A stretch of DNA of 64,000 nt from positions 573,779,252-573,843,251 of the forward strand of contig NC_081405.1 in assembly GCF_030272615.1 (NCBI RefSeq). Direction: 5' to 3'. Both the position numbers and the translations under genes were made by a program. The notes beneath the pieces are model-generated. The model did not search any database and had not been told where the DNA came from. It saw only the letters and a list, made by a program, of their open reading frames with translations. The DNA comes from Cryptomeria japonica (Eukaryota; Streptophyta; Pinopsida; Cupressales; Cupressaceae). Below, one piece after another: positions 48,099 to 61,100 of the stretch (the first letter of the stretch is position 1; each line of letters begins with the position of its first letter).

Positions 48099-48299
48099 TA
48101 GAGTCCAAAATTGGAGAGTTTATACAAAAAGAGAAAGCGGGAGGCAGAGCCTCAACTACCAAACTGTGAAACTAGAGAGAGTAATATATACATTTATCTC
48201 CTAATCATATCAAAAAATGGGGACACATCAGAGTATAGCACTATTGGAGAACCTCATCCTGGTCCTCCAGCCATGTGGTCTAGCCTTGTTCTCCTTCCA

Positions 48300-51200
48300 T
48301 CCATATCACCTTCTTTCTTGCTAGGATCTAGGAGCACATCTCTATCCTGTTGAAGGGAGGAGGCCTGCTGTCCTGTAGATCCTTTATTAGCTTCTTTACT
48401 GCCTTATCAAAGGAGGTATGATTCTCTGCAAGCCTGGCCCATTCGTAACCATCTTGCATCCCATAAACAAACATGGTCGCTCTGCCATCTTTGAGGAATC
48501 ACAAGAGTTTTTTTCTCTCGATGTTCATCAGAAAGCAGACTTGCACAATAGTTTTGTAATGTGTGAGGTTTTTAAAAAACTCAGTACGTTCCCTTGTAAT
48601 ACCTTGAAACTTCTCCTCATTCCCAAGTCTCCAAATAAACCAGAGAATGTAAGAAGATAGAATTTGCCAAACTAGATTAGTATCCTTCCTCACTCCTTGA
48701 ATAAAACTAGTAACTATATCAAGAGTGTAAACATATTCTGTAATAGAAATTCCAAACAATAGCCAAATTTCTCTAGCAAAAGGGTAGTCAAAGAAAATGT
48801 GGCCCGCGGTCTCAGGTTTTCTGGAGATAGAACACCAATCATATGCATCCGATTTATTCCTAATAGGTAGTCTATCCAATATGAGTTGCCATCTAAAGAA
48901 TTTGACCTTAGGGGGGATGGGGGATTGCCAAAGCTTCTCAAAGGTTTTCTGCTAAGTGTGGGGGGTATGGTTGACGTACCACAGAGTGTTGATATGTTCA
49001 ATCACCGAGGTATCACTATTGAGCAGGGTATAGATAGACTTGGCTTTGATCTTGGGGAGGGTGGATCCATCCTTCCATAGGAATGTAAGGTACCTATGGG
49101 TGTCTACTTGTGTATTCTTAGGGAGACTAAAGGGAGTGCATGCATTTTTAATCATGTTGTAGGTCCTCTTATGTGATGTAGGGAGATCATACTTAGTGCT
49201 AAGAGCCTCCCAGCTGATAAGGTCATCATGTTCTAGGATATCCATAATATACTTGATTCCTTTATTATGCCAGTGCTTAGCAGAGCAACCTTGGGTTATA
49301 GTAAGGGGTTTGGAGTTATGATGTAGGTTTCACCATATTGACCTTTCACCGTGGAGGGTATTGTCATATTTAATTCTAGAGTTGTTAATAAGACCACACA
49401 CATGCTCCTAGGATTTCCAGATGGATTTAAACACCCAGGTGCCTTGGACAGACACAGGGAAACTGCCTGCAATCAAATCACTGAGCGGGAGGGCTTTCTA
49501 GGATTCTGCAGTTTTGGGAACACCATTTTGTATGTTGCTTCTAACGAGGATTTTCCAAGGTTCTTGTCCTTCTAGTGAGTGAAATATCCATTTGGCTATG
49601 AGGGAGATACCTTGCAGCCTAAGATCCTTGAGGCCCAGCCCACCAAGTTTTAAGTCTAAGTGGCACTAGGTCCACTTGACCGAGTGAGATTTTCTTTTAC
49701 CCTTGCCATCAGACCATAGGAATCATCTGATGGCCTTTTGGATTTCAAAGACTTGGTAGTTTCTAAACATCCACATAGAGGAGTAGTATATGCTGTAGGA
49801 AGAAAGGATTATTTGGCAGACTTGAATCTTGCCACTAAGGGAGAGGACCCTATTGTCCCACTTGTTGAGTTTACTGTCTATTTTCCCCTTGACCCAGCTC
49901 CACATGTCTTTAAGAGAGGGAGATATAGTAAAGGGGATACCAAGGTATCTGACTAATTTATTTGGCCCTCCCCATGCATATCCAAACTGGTGAAGCCAGT
50001 CTGGAGGGTTATCTTTCCACCCAAGTAGAATGGATTTGGTGCTAGACATCCGGGCTCCAGATGCTCTACCAAAGGTGTCAAGTTTTTGATTAAGGGAATC
50101 AATATTATGCCTTGAGAGCTTCAGGAACATCGAGGTATCATCGGCAAACTAGATGTTGATCAGTTCAGAGTCGTCTAGCATAGTAATGCCTTGGACTCTG
50201 GCGGATAGGGTGTCATCTCTAAGGAGATAGTATAGGGCATCTAATGCAATGACAAACAGAGCAGGGGCAAGGGGGCAGCCCTGCCTAATTGATCTAGACA
50301 GAGGAATAGGCTGGGAGAGAGTCCCATTGACTTCGATCAGGGTGGACACGCCCTTGAGGAGGATCCGAACATAATCAAAGAACTTGCTAGGGAAGCCAAA
50401 GGTGGAGAGCATCGTGAGGATGAAGTCCCATTCCACCCTATCATAAGCTTTCTCAAAGTCGACAAGGAACATGGCAGCGTCTTGGTTCGAGGTTCTGGCC
50501 CATTCCATGGATTCCCAACTAGTTGCAAGATTCTCCAAGATATATCTATCTTTAATGAATCCTGTTTGGGTAGAGCAGATGAATTTGGGAAGGATCTTCT
50601 CAAGGCGAGAGGCTAAGACTTTGGCTAGGATTTTGTAGGAGATGTGAGGATTGGACTCCAATTTTTAATTAGGGCTTTGTCCCGCTCTTTTGGAATAAGC
50701 TTAATAATACCCCTATTTATGAACTCCCCCAGGGTGCCAGTGTTAAGGGCTTCATTATAGATATCATAGAGGTCATTAGAGATCCAGTCAATGTTGGTTT
50801 TGTAGAATTCAATAGGAAGTCCATCGAGGCCTGGGGCCTTGTTATCCTTGAGAGCCTTAATGGCATCCTTAATTTCTTGCATGGTTATCTTAGCTTTGAG
50901 GAGGTGAGCTTTGTCCTCAGAGATTCTATTAGGAATAATGGTCCTACACTTGGTACAAGAATCTATCAAGGCGTCATTATCCTTTGAGGTAAACAGAGTC
51001 TTGTAAAACACTTCAAAGGCTTCATTGATATCTAGGAGTTCCTTATCATCTATCGTTATTTTGTCTATTTTTTCTCTGCTGTGTGTTTTTTAAGTAGATT
51101 AAAGAATATTTTGGAGCCTTTATCACCAAATTGGAGCCAATACTTATGAGCTCTGATGAAAACACCTCTGATTTTAACCTGCTAGTGTTTTTTGAGGATA

Positions 51201-52262
51201 TTTCTAGCCTCGGAGACCTGTTTGGCCAAGGTAGGGGAAGAGGGCTGTAGTTGAATTTCATGTTCCATGGAGTGAAGCCGAAGAGTAAGGGTTTTTTCTA
51301 GGTATGTAAAGTCCTTGGATTTTTTCTAGCCAATGGTTTGGAGTAGTTTCTGCCAAGAGGAAATGTTCCTCTTCCACTTGAGAATGCGGGATTGGGGGAG
51401 ATGAGGTTGCATATTGAAGAGTCTAACTATTTTGATGGCATTTAGGACTTCCTCATCTTGCAGCAGGGAAGTGTTAAGTAAAAATTTCTTATTGCGAGGG
51501 TGGCTAGGGGTGATGGAGTTCCTGATGTTAATGATGGCTAAAATGGGGAAGTGATTAGACAGGGTAGTTGGTAAGACTACAACTGCATTCCCAAATTGAT
51601 TGGGGGAAAAGGAGAAGAAGTCCTTATTAGCATAGAATCTATCTAGCCTGGAGTAGATTCTATTAGTGCTTTGCTGAAAGTTGCACCAAGTGTGCCATAG
51701 GCTGGGGGTATCAGGTTTGGTGCCTTCCAAGGGGTCAAATAACTGCAGATGTTGTTTAAACCTGTCCCAATGAGGTCTTTCTGAAGTTTTTCATTCAAAC
51801 GGAAGTCCCCCAGCCTTACCATCCTGGCATTCAGTCATGTTAAAGTCTACAGCCATGACCCGGGGGATATTTAGGAGGGATGTTAGCCAATTCTAGAGGG
51901 ATATTCTTTCATTGTAATTGTTAGATGCATATATGGAGCATATGCCAAAGCAAGTTCCTTTAACATCTAATGTAACCCACGCCACTCTGTTACAGGGGGA
52001 GGTTCCTTTATCCTTGAGGTGCATTGTCCATTTAGGGGCAATAAGAAGGCCAACTCCTCCCTTTCCTCTCGGGTGGTTGGTATAGATTTTGATTGCATCT
52101 CTCCAAATGAAGTCATGTGTGGTGTCGAGGGAGAACCCAACAGATTTAAGATCTCGTAACATCAGAAAATCTAAGTTTTTATGGTAATCTAAAAATCTTT
52201 TAATAACAAATTTCCTGTTACGCGACTCAAGGCCTCAAATGTTCCATGATATGTAATTCATT
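48300..52262 (-). pseudogene. LINE B2 ORF2, endonuclease and reverse transcriptase
   Basis: Starts at the ATG near 52,262 (MNYISWNI, a TGA, then GLESRNRKFVIK). Endonuclease pieces: GKGGVGLLIAPKW near 52,060, a phrase GICSIYASNNYNER near 51,930, AVDFNMTE near 51,850, RLDRFYANKD near 51,640. RT: NKAPGLDGLPIEFYK near 50,830, FEKAYDRVEWDFI near 50,450, IRQGCPLAPALFV near 50,280, then a TAG stop directly before FADDTSMFL near 50,140. zf-RVT at 48,850-48,780 (WCSISRKPETAGHIFFDYPFA). The C-terminal tail matches copy B1 (VIWMEGEQG) near 48,280. Frameshifts near 50,650, 49,700 and 49,350. Confidence 0.88.
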
Positions 52263-52289
52263 AAAGTGGAGGATTTAAGAGGGGTTGGT

Positions 52290-52767
52290 AGGGAGACCGT
52301 GTTGATCTCCAGGCTTCTTCTTGTTTTTGGAGCCCATAGGTCTACCTTTCTTTTTATTTAAGGAGTATCCTTTCATAAGGTCCTCATCATCTTCACTGTT
52401 TTTGGGAGGCTCAGCTCTAATATCTGAATTTCCTCCTATGTCATACCCAGACAACTAGGAGCCTAGAAAGCCAAGGAGCATCGTGCTAGATCTAATTTCT
52501 TCTAGACCCTTATTGGCATAAATAACTTCTATAATATGATTGTCCTCTAGTTCTTTGAGTGTAGATGCAGTCGAGGGGTTGATGGTGCTAGTATCAATAA
52601 TAAGTCTTGCAAGTGTAGAGGAGATCGATTGTTTCGGGGTTTCAGATCTGAGGATCATTGCAGGGTTCTCACTAACGCTAGCATCATCAGTGCCACGATT
52701 AGGGTTTTCTAGATTTTTGACCATATTTTTAACAACAAAATTGATAGGGGTTTGTGCAGGGTCCTGG
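52290..52767 (-). pseudogene. LINE B2 ORF1 C-terminal fragment
   Basis: Frame 52,724-52,455 continuing past a stop to about 52,290. It is polar, with serine- and acid-rich stretches and a lysine-rich end (SLNKKKGRPMGSKNKKKPGD). No zinc knuckle or DUF4283 remains. The assignment rests on its position just upstream of the endonuclease start. ORF1 ends about 15 nt before the ORF2 start, unlike the ATGA overlap of LINEs A and D. Confidence 0.55.
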
Positions 52768-53929
52768 TGTTACTACTTATCAAGTTGCCATTATTTTTAT
52801 ATTCAAAGTCATACTATATGTTCTAGTCAGTCAGCACTACCGAATCATGTAGTCAATATAAACAGAGAAGTCAGTATGCACAGTCTAGTCGGTTACAGAA
52901 GAAAGCAGTCACAGAACACAGTGTACACCGAAGCCGTCTACTGAGTATCTTTTTATGGCTACTGAGAAGTAAAGTTAACACACCGAGTTGATATTCACCG
53001 AGTGAAACGTGTTACCAGATACATTGAACCTGGACATGCATATGAAAATGTGTTACAAGAATCGAGGCACATCTAACTGTTATACATTGGAAATTGCACT
53101 AGAAGATTGTGTATGATTACAAGGTCAATCTAACCAATGAAATATTTTGTTTAGATTATTCATTCGAGGAATCTTGTTTGTAAGATTGAAGCAATGAATT
53201 GGATCACCATTTTAAGAGATCTATTTATACAACTTGGATTAAAGAGCAAGGTGTGTGCATATATGTATGAAGGAAGACTATTACAGAGACATAGAGGTCA
53301 CCGAGAAGGTTTCCAGAGAACAGTCGAAGAGCAGAGTAAATAGAAGGGTTTACCGAGTTACTATATGGGTTACCGAGGTATGCTATAAGAAAGGTAATCT
53401 TATTCTGAGCACATAGAATCTGCTATAACATTTCAGATGTAAAGTTGCAGATGTTTGTAATGATTTTATTGTAATATTGTGAAGTTGAAAAAGAAACCTT
53501 TAATAGGGTAAAAGACTCTAACCAAGTCTATAAATTGTAAAGCCTCTAACCAGGTGCAACATTCAGAATAATGTTGTGAAATCCTTTAGTAAGGTAGATC
53601 TAATAGATCTTGTTACTCCTAATAGGGTAATCTATCAGAAATAACTAAACATGTAGCTCTAACTGAGCATCTTTATTATTGCAATAGTGAAGTTGTGGGT
53701 GCCATCCCCACCACAGTTTTTCTCTCTAACCAAGAGTTTCTGCGTAACCAAAATATATGTGTTATGGATTGAATCATGTATGATTGTTATATGTTTGTTT
53801 TAACTTTATTTTATGTTACTGCACTATTATGTTTATGCATAACAGTAAGGTTATTATTAAAGAAAAGCTTTGGAGTACTGATTCACCCCTCCCCTCTCAG
53901 TACATTAGCTTTCCATATTGGGCCTAACA
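52768..53929 (+). repeat. 5' LTR of the large element, 1,162 bp
   Basis: Starts TGTTACTACTTATC directly after LINE B2 sequence and ends ...GGGCCTAACA, followed after two bases by TGGTATCAGAGC. The C-rich run CACCCCTCCCCTCTCAG near the end is common in such plant LTRs. The motif ACCGAG recurs several times within it (52,982 to about 53,375). Confidence 0.75.
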
Positions 53930-53931
53930 AT

Positions 53932-53945
53932 TGGTATCAGAGCTT
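53932..53945 (+). other. Primer-binding site of the large LTR element
   Basis: TGGTATCAGAGCTT, complementary to the 3' end of initiator Met-tRNA, two bases after the LTR end. Confidence 0.85.
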
Positions 53946-53991
53946 GAATCTTGGAAAAGGGTTTAACTACCTAAAGAGAAAGATCTTATCG

Positions 53992-55321
53992 ATGGAAGGC
54001 TATAAACAATCTCAGAGGATTGTGTATCTGCAAGAAGAGCTGGATCATGCAAATCAAGTGATTGCAGACATGTAAAGGCAAATACAAAATCTCTGAAACT
54101 AAGAAAAAGATTAATTTTCTAGAGTTAGTGGAACAAATTGAGACATCATCTGAGAACAGTATATCTGAAGAGACTAAAGAAATGATTGGAGTATTGAAAG
54201 AAAATAACAAAGCATTGGCTGATCAACTAAAAGCAAAGAAAAGAGAACATGAACATTTCAGTACAAAGATGACTGAAAATCTAGATGCATTGAGGACAGC
54301 TGAGGATAAAGCAAGAGATCTACAAAGAGAGAAACAACAACTTGAAGTCTTAGTATTTGATAAGAATGATGAAATAATAAGGTTGACTAAACAAAATATG
54401 ATAGATCAACTAGGTTATGCACATCACGAAGCAATTTTGAAGAATGATGAGAATCAAGCATTGAAACTTGAAGTATCAAGATTTATCAATGAACTTGAAT
54501 CAGAGAAGAAATCCAAAGAAACATTGAAGAAGAGTTATGATGCATCAAAGATGTTGGATGAGCAACTAAATTCAAGAAGACCCAACAAAGATGTAGGATT
54601 CGGTTACAAAGGAAAATACTCTACCGAGAAAAGAATTCATAGTACCGAGAGAGGAGAATCATCAAAGCAAGTTGGAAATAGGAATAACATCAAAAGGAAG
54701 AAGCCTATTTGCTACTACTGTGGAAATCAAGGTCATACTGCCAACATATGCCAAATTAGAAAAGGTAAGCAACCGAATATCTCTAAGTCAAATGAGTATT
54801 GTTACAATTGCAATAAATATGGTCACACATCTAATCAATGTAGGACAAAGTCTATTAACAACTATCAAAAGGCCAAATTCAAAGGGTTTTGTAGAAACTG
54901 TAGTAGATATGGACATAGTACCAAGAAGTGCTGGTCTAAGCAAAAGAATCACATGTAGTCTCCATACTGAGCAAACACCAATGGCTACCAAACTCACACA
55001 AATCCTTACCCACAATATGCAGTAGTACCATGGGATTACAATACAAGGATATGGTGCAAATGTTGTGGAAGATATGGACATATTAGTGCCAACTATTTTA
55101 TAAGGTTTGGAATGAACAACCGAAGATCATGGAGAAATCATGGTATGGCATGTTTTCATTGTCACAAAGCTAGACATTTAGCTGGAGATTGCAGAGATCA
55201 ACCTAGAAGAGATAGTGAAGAGATAAAAGAAAAATTTAATATGATTTGGAAAAGGAAGAAAATCATGTCAGATGAAGAAAGCACCTTACCTACCGAGTTA
55301 GGTGCACCTATTCCAAATTAA
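53992..55321 (+). pseudogene. Gag-like protein with coiled coil and five zinc-knuckle motifs
   Basis: Starts at the ATG at 53,992, stops early at 54,075 and shifts frame, then is open from 54,062 to 54,958. A long coiled-coil region (about 54,150-54,570) has regular Leu/Ile/Lys/Glu spacing. CCHC knuckles follow: CYYCGNQGHTANIC at 54,710, CYNCNKYGHTSNQC at 54,800, CRNCSRYGHSTKKC at 54,890. After two stops and a short gap come a fourth at about 55,053, with its last cysteine changed, and a fifth, CFHCHKARHLAGDC, near 55,149. Gag proteins of LTR elements package RNA through one or two knuckles; five is unusual. Confidence 0.8.
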
Positions 55322-55869
55322 TCAGAAAATGTATGAAGGGACTGCATTCTCTAAAGGTTAAATCATAACAGTTCCTATTCTATTATGTACAAAATTCAAA
55401 ATCTGCATAGTTAAGATGCATTAGTAAGTTTGAAATTCTATCAAAAACACTTTACAAGAAACCCGTCAAGTCGGTGTATACAGGAAGCCTGTCAAGTCGG
55501 TAAATGAAGGAAAATTGGTTACTCGGTTAAAATGAAAAAAAAAGGAGTAAATCGGTTAAAGGTAAATCAAGTGCATTTAATGTTTTGACCTAGCCCGCAT
55601 GGAGCCCAATAAGGTATTTTGTGTACTTAAAGGTTTTTTCACGGTCATTCTCATTCACCAAAGTTTTCGAGAGAGCAGAGCAGAGTGAATCAAGGCGATC
55701 AAACTTCATTCAGAGCGAATTTCAAGGTATTTACATCAAATCTCATCACACTGTTAAGCTAGTCTCCAATCTTGTCAAATTGCTACTATCTACCGAGTGT
55801 GAAGCGTTAGTCATTTGTAAACCGTCAAACCCTAAGGATAGTTTGCTAAGTTTTTACCTAAAATCTACA

Positions 55870-57680
55870 ATGGCGCCCAAGATCCAAGATCTCGTAGTTG
55901 TCAAGAATGTGGAGAAGCCCTCGTTGAAGTACTCTTTGACTCCTAAAGTTGCCTATGAACCAGATGACAAAACTGCATTCTCACTCATCCCTGATCGAGT
56001 CTTGTTAGTAGAAGATGTTAGATTCATCACCAAGTGTCGTGTTGAAGAACTCGGTCATGTTGAGATTACTAACACATATGATGAACTTTGTACTGATGGC
56101 AAAATGGATAGCAAGTATGAGCATATCAAAATTAAGGGATTAACTAAAGCCCTAGCCTATCCCCGTGTGTTCAAACCCCAATGGGTTAAGTTTGTTTTAA
56201 GCAGAGTCCATGATGATTTTATGTGGCTAGAAGAGCAACCATTCAAAATCACTAAGGAAATCATTCATGTGATCACCGGGTATCCTATCTATGATCATGC
56301 ACGAGCATAGAAAATGATATCACAGAAGGAGTTAATCAGTCTAACTGGAGTAGAATTTGATTACCGCGGACTGAAATTGAACAATGTCACTGATGCAGCA
56401 CTTAAGTTTGCAATTAGAGTAATTGGTTACTGTTTCTTCCAATCAGCAAGGGAAAATAGTGTACCATGTGCAATAGTTGACTTAGCTTATAAAATAGTGA
56501 AAAAGGGAATGAAAGTAGACTTATGCAAAGTGCTACTGAAGAACTTGTTTGAGAACCTGAACACAATAAGGAAGCCGAAGAAGAACAACTCGACAAATAC
56601 ACTGAAGTTTGGTTCACTTCTTGTATGCATGTTTTTCTACTTTGAGAAGTTCTTTCCCTCAGTCAGTAAAGTAGTTTGGGAGCTACACCGACCTATCACC
56701 CATCAAATCAATGACTTTATCAAGAAATTGGGAGATAATTTTAATGATATCATGGATGACTATTTCAGCAAATTTCAAGAGAAGATGCATAACAGGTATA
56801 GGATTCCACCACAGCTGGTAGAAAAATATAACCTGATGATATATGTTTTGAGGTAGACACCGATTACTATTATATGAATGTTGTTGAACCAAGGACTCAA
56901 TCTTTGCCACCAATGGGTTATGAGATTGACTATGCTATTACACAACAACAAATTGATGCCTATCTATCATTGCCAAGGCATGCTATTGAACTAAGATATG
57001 GTACTTATGAAGAAGTGAAAGAAAAGGTAAAAATGAGCATTGTAGTACCTAAAGCTACAAGAAAGGCTACCAAGATGATAAAGGTTTTATCTGAGAAATT
57101 CAGAGAAGAATCCTCCTCTACACTTATCAAAGGCACTCTTGCCATTACCGAAGAGGAATCAGAAGCTCAAGAGGTAGCAATAACATTAAGTACCGAGTTG
57201 CCTAAGGGTAAAGTTTTGAAAAGAAAGAAACAGGACATTACAAAGGCCCTACTGACTCCACCAACAAAGAGACCCAACACTAGAGCATCAGCTGCATCAC
57301 CGAGTAAGAAACAAAAGAGTGTTACTATTCCCAAGGTAACCAAGACCTACAAGAAATCTACTCGTAGACTCATTTTGGCAAAAGAGTCTAGTGATACAGA
57401 ATCTGATCATGCAAACAAATTTCAGATTGTAAAAAGCAAGAACGTAAATATTCATAGTGTTGAAAACTTTTGTGCCAATCTTAAAGAATATGGTGGATTT
57501 GTAGGATTTAGATATGTTAAGTATGAGACTAGGAATAATGATGAGAAGCGACAAATTGAAGAAGCTGTCATCTGCACACTTCTAAAGTTTCGGCTAGCTC
57601 CATTAGAACTAGTAAAGTCACTTCCGAGTGAATTATACTTACATATTGATAACAAATGGAAATATGCAATGGACTCAGAG
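55870..57680 (+). pseudogene. Long unknown ORF of the LTR element, first part
   Basis: Starts MAPKIQDLVVVKNVEKP at 55,870. A globular region follows (FKPQWVKFVLSRV, then KITKEIIHVITGYPIYDHARA), a TAG at 56,308-56,310, then a second open part to 56,856 (LKFAIRVIGYCFF, GSLLVCMFFYFEKFFPS, RYRIPPQLVEKY). A one-base frame change near 56,850 leads to VVEPRTQSLPPMGYEIDY. A basic, Ser/Thr-rich region (57,030-57,400) follows. The frame is cut at 57,680 by the nested copia element and resumes in the same phase at 62,731. I think similar proteins occur in conifer gene predictions, but I know no function. A plant-mobile-domain-like fold is one possibility. Confidence 0.6.
57676..57680 (+). other. Target-site duplication, left (CAGAG)
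   Basis: CAGAG immediately before the LTR start TGTTAAG; the same five bases follow the 3' LTR at 62,726-62,730. Confidence 0.92.
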
Positions 57681-57976
57681 TGTTAAGATATAGCCCTTGT
57701 GAATCTAACTGAGGGTAAATCGGTTATTATTTGGAGAGTGATATATTAATAGAGCATATAGTTCGGAAATTACACATAAACAAACTAATTGTTATGAACG
57801 GTTGCCTTCATAGGGGCATGTCCATACGTGGCAACTACCACGTATGGACATGTCCCTACGTAGGCAACCTTTCCTCTTGTATTTAAAACGGATTCAATGA
57901 TGGAGACAATCTATAATTCATGGCAATTAGTCTTCCAAAATTGTTGTCATTATTCTTCGATCCATATTTCACAACA
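57681..57976 (+). repeat. 5' LTR of the nested copia element
   Basis: Begins TGTTAAGATATAG and ends CACAACA. It contains a long hairpin at 57,800-57,869, and TATTTAAA at 57,880-57,887 is a likely TATA box for transcription of the element. Confidence 0.95.
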
Positions 57977-57992
57977 TGGTATCAGAGATAGC
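57977..57992 (+). other. Primer-binding site of the nested copia element
   Basis: TGGTATCAGAGATAGC begins at the first base after the LTR; the first ten or so bases match the initiator Met-tRNA site. Confidence 0.88.
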
Positions 57993-58122
57993 ATATTAAG
58001 AGAATAAATTAGACAGCCATATTACTCATAAGCATTTATCAAAAGTAAATAACAAATCAACACAAAGGCTATATACGTAGAAGATATATCCGACTAAGAA
58101 AATATTCAAAATTTCAAGTAAT

Positions 58123-61100
58123 ATGAGAGTGGAAGATAGACTCAAAGGAGCCTCCAACTTCATTTCTTGGAAGATACGAATCATTGCCATTCTTGAAGAA
58201 CTAGAATTAGAGTCTTACATAGAAGAAAATCTAGACATGCCAAATGATGAACCAGATAAATCTACCTAGAAAAGGCATAATAATAAAGCAAAGAAAATAA
58301 TTATTGACTTAGTCAAAGATCATATTCTTCCATCTATAGCCAGACTATCTAAAGCATATGAAGTATTTAAAACCATTAAAAATACATATGAAGCTAACAA
58401 TGCGAGTAGAATGTTAACCTTGAATCAACAACTTTTAAACATAAAGATGATACAATATCTACATACTTTTCAAGGATATCTGAAGTAAAAGACCAATTAC
58501 AAACTATTGGAAATGAAGTAGATGATCAAGAAATCTCTATCATAGCCCTAAGAGGATTACCAATTTCATGGGAATCCTACATTCAATGTATTAGTAGGAC
58601 ACCCCCCTTACCCAAATTTGAACAACTTAAGAATGAGTGCATTCAAGAGGAATCTCGACTAATCTCAAGAGGATTAGGGCCAAATAAAGAAGGAGAAATC
58701 CAAGCACTTAATACAAATACCTTCAACAAAAAGAAAAAGTTCTCCAAATGGAAGAGAGGAAATAAAAACCATCAGAAAAGAGATATGTCTAAAATTCAGT
58801 GTTACAAATGCGACAAATATGGGCACACTCATAGGAATTGTCTAGAAAGGAAGAAAATGCAAGCTACTCTAGCCGAAGTCAAAGGAGAAAACTCACTTTT
58901 CTTCTTAACCCTATCAAGCGAAATAAATACAAATAAAAACACTTGGATCATAGACAGTGGAGCATCAAGGCATATAACTGGATTCAGAAATCAGTTTGAA
59001 ACACTTAAGGGGCACTCAAGTGAAGAGGTTACTATTGGAGATAACTCCACATATCCTATGAAAAGAATTGGGAGCTGTACTATCAAACTAAGAAATGGAG
59101 TATCTCTACAATTAAAGGATGTTCTGTTTGTACCTCGAATAAAAAGAAATCTAGTCTCAATCTCAGGCCTAGCTGATCAAGGATATCGGGTTACCTTCAA
59201 TGAAGATAAAGTTCTACTCTGGCCTAAAAATACAAATATAAAAAATGCCATAACAGTAGGTTCAAGAGATGGTAGCCTATACAAACTATGCAGTGATCAA
59301 AAGGAAGCACTAAATCTTGAAGTTTCAAATAATAATGAATTATGGCACAAAAGATTAGGACACCTAAGATATAGTGCTCTATCCAACATAAAGAAGATTA
59401 CTTCAGGACTGCCCCAACTAAAATCTGAACACACAGGCATTTGCAAAGGATGTGCCTCGGGAAAGAATGTGAAAGTTTCTTTTCCGTCAAGTGAGTACAA
59501 ATCAAAAGTTATTTTAGAACTAATTCACTCAGACCTATGCGGTCCCATGTCAACACCATCCCTAACTGGATCCTTATACTACATAATCTTTGTTGATGAC
59601 TACTCTAAAAAAAAATGGATATATTTTCTCTAGTGCAAAGACTCAAATGAAGTACTATCTAAGTTCAAAGAATTCAAGGCACTAGTAGAAAACAGTCAGG
59701 GAAGAAAATTAAGGTGTTAAGATCCGACAATGGGGGAGAATATACATCTGACAACTTCAAAGACTTTTGTAATTCTGTTGGGATTAAGAGGGAGTATACC
59801 ATACCATATAATCCACAACAAAATGGAGTAGCAGAAAGAAAGAACAGAACCATAATTGAAGCAGCAAAAGCCATGATGCATGACCAAAATTTACACACTT
59901 CATTCTAGGCAGAAGCTTCAAATACAACAGTCTACATTCAAAACAGATGTCCGCACTCAGTTCTAGAAAACATAACTCCTAAAGAAGCTTTTACAGGGAA
60001 CAAACCAGACTTGAGTCATTTAAGGATATTTGGCTGTCCCGTATATATACATGTTCCTAAAGAAAAGAGGACAAAACTAGAACCATCCGGAAAAAGAGGT
60101 ATCTTCATTGGTTATAGTGAAAATACTAAAGGATATCGCATTTACATTCCAAGGAAAAAATCTATTGAGATAAGTAGAGATGTAAAGTTTGAAGAAAACA
60201 CTACACTCAAAGAACCTGAGGATGATAACATTACTAAAGAAGAAGAAGATCACATAACAGCGATTGAGAGGGAGAATCTCATAGAAAATTCCGAACCTTC
60301 AGACACTGAGAGGGAGGACATCATAAGAGCTTCTGAACCTCTTGTTGATGAAAATATTGAAACACTCAATAACAAGAAAAGACCTCTATGGGCAAGGAAA
60401 ATAATTGAAGAGAATAATGTAGAACCAAATGAAATTTCCAAAGAAAATAAGAGAACAAGAACTCTAAAATGTTATGGTGCACTTCTAACCGAACTCACAA
60501 ATTTTGAACCAAAAAATGTCAGAGAAGCCTTATCAAAATAGGCTTGGAAAGATGCTATGGTTGAAGAATATCAATCTATACTAAAGAATGATGTTTGGGA
60601 TATAGTGACTAGACCAAAAGACAAATCAGTTGTCTCATCCAAGTGGTTATTCAAGATCAAATATGCATCTGATGGCATCATTGAAAAACATAAAGCTTGC
60701 TTTGTGGCCAAGGGATTCTCTCAGAAAGTAGGAATTGATTATGAAGAGACATTTGCCCCAGTTGCCTGGTATACGTCAGTAAGAACAATCATTGCAATTG
60801 CAGCATCCAAAGGATGGAAAATTCACCAAATGGATGTAAAGACTTCCTTCTAGATGGTTCAATTGAAGAAGAAGTATATATAGAACAACCAGAAGGATTC
60901 ACCATACATGATAAAAATTGCTATGTTTGTAAACTAAAGAAAGCTCTCTATGGGTTAAAACAAGCACCTAGGGCCTAGTATGTAAGGATAGACAACTATC
61001 TCTCCAAACTAGGGTACTCCAAGAACCTAGCAGATCCCAACATCTACTTCAAGGCTTCAAATGGCAATATGATTATATTGGTCCTTTACGTGGATGATCT

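Larger units (their letters stand above)
48100..52767 (-). mobile_element. LINE (family B), copy 2, nearly complete ORF2
   Basis: Minus-strand LINE with the C-terminal part of ORF1 (52,724 to about 52,290), endonuclease, RT and zf-RVT, and a 3' end near 48,100. The 5' side meets an LTR at 52,768, so ORF1 is cut there, either by that insertion or by an earlier truncation. Confidence 0.88.
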
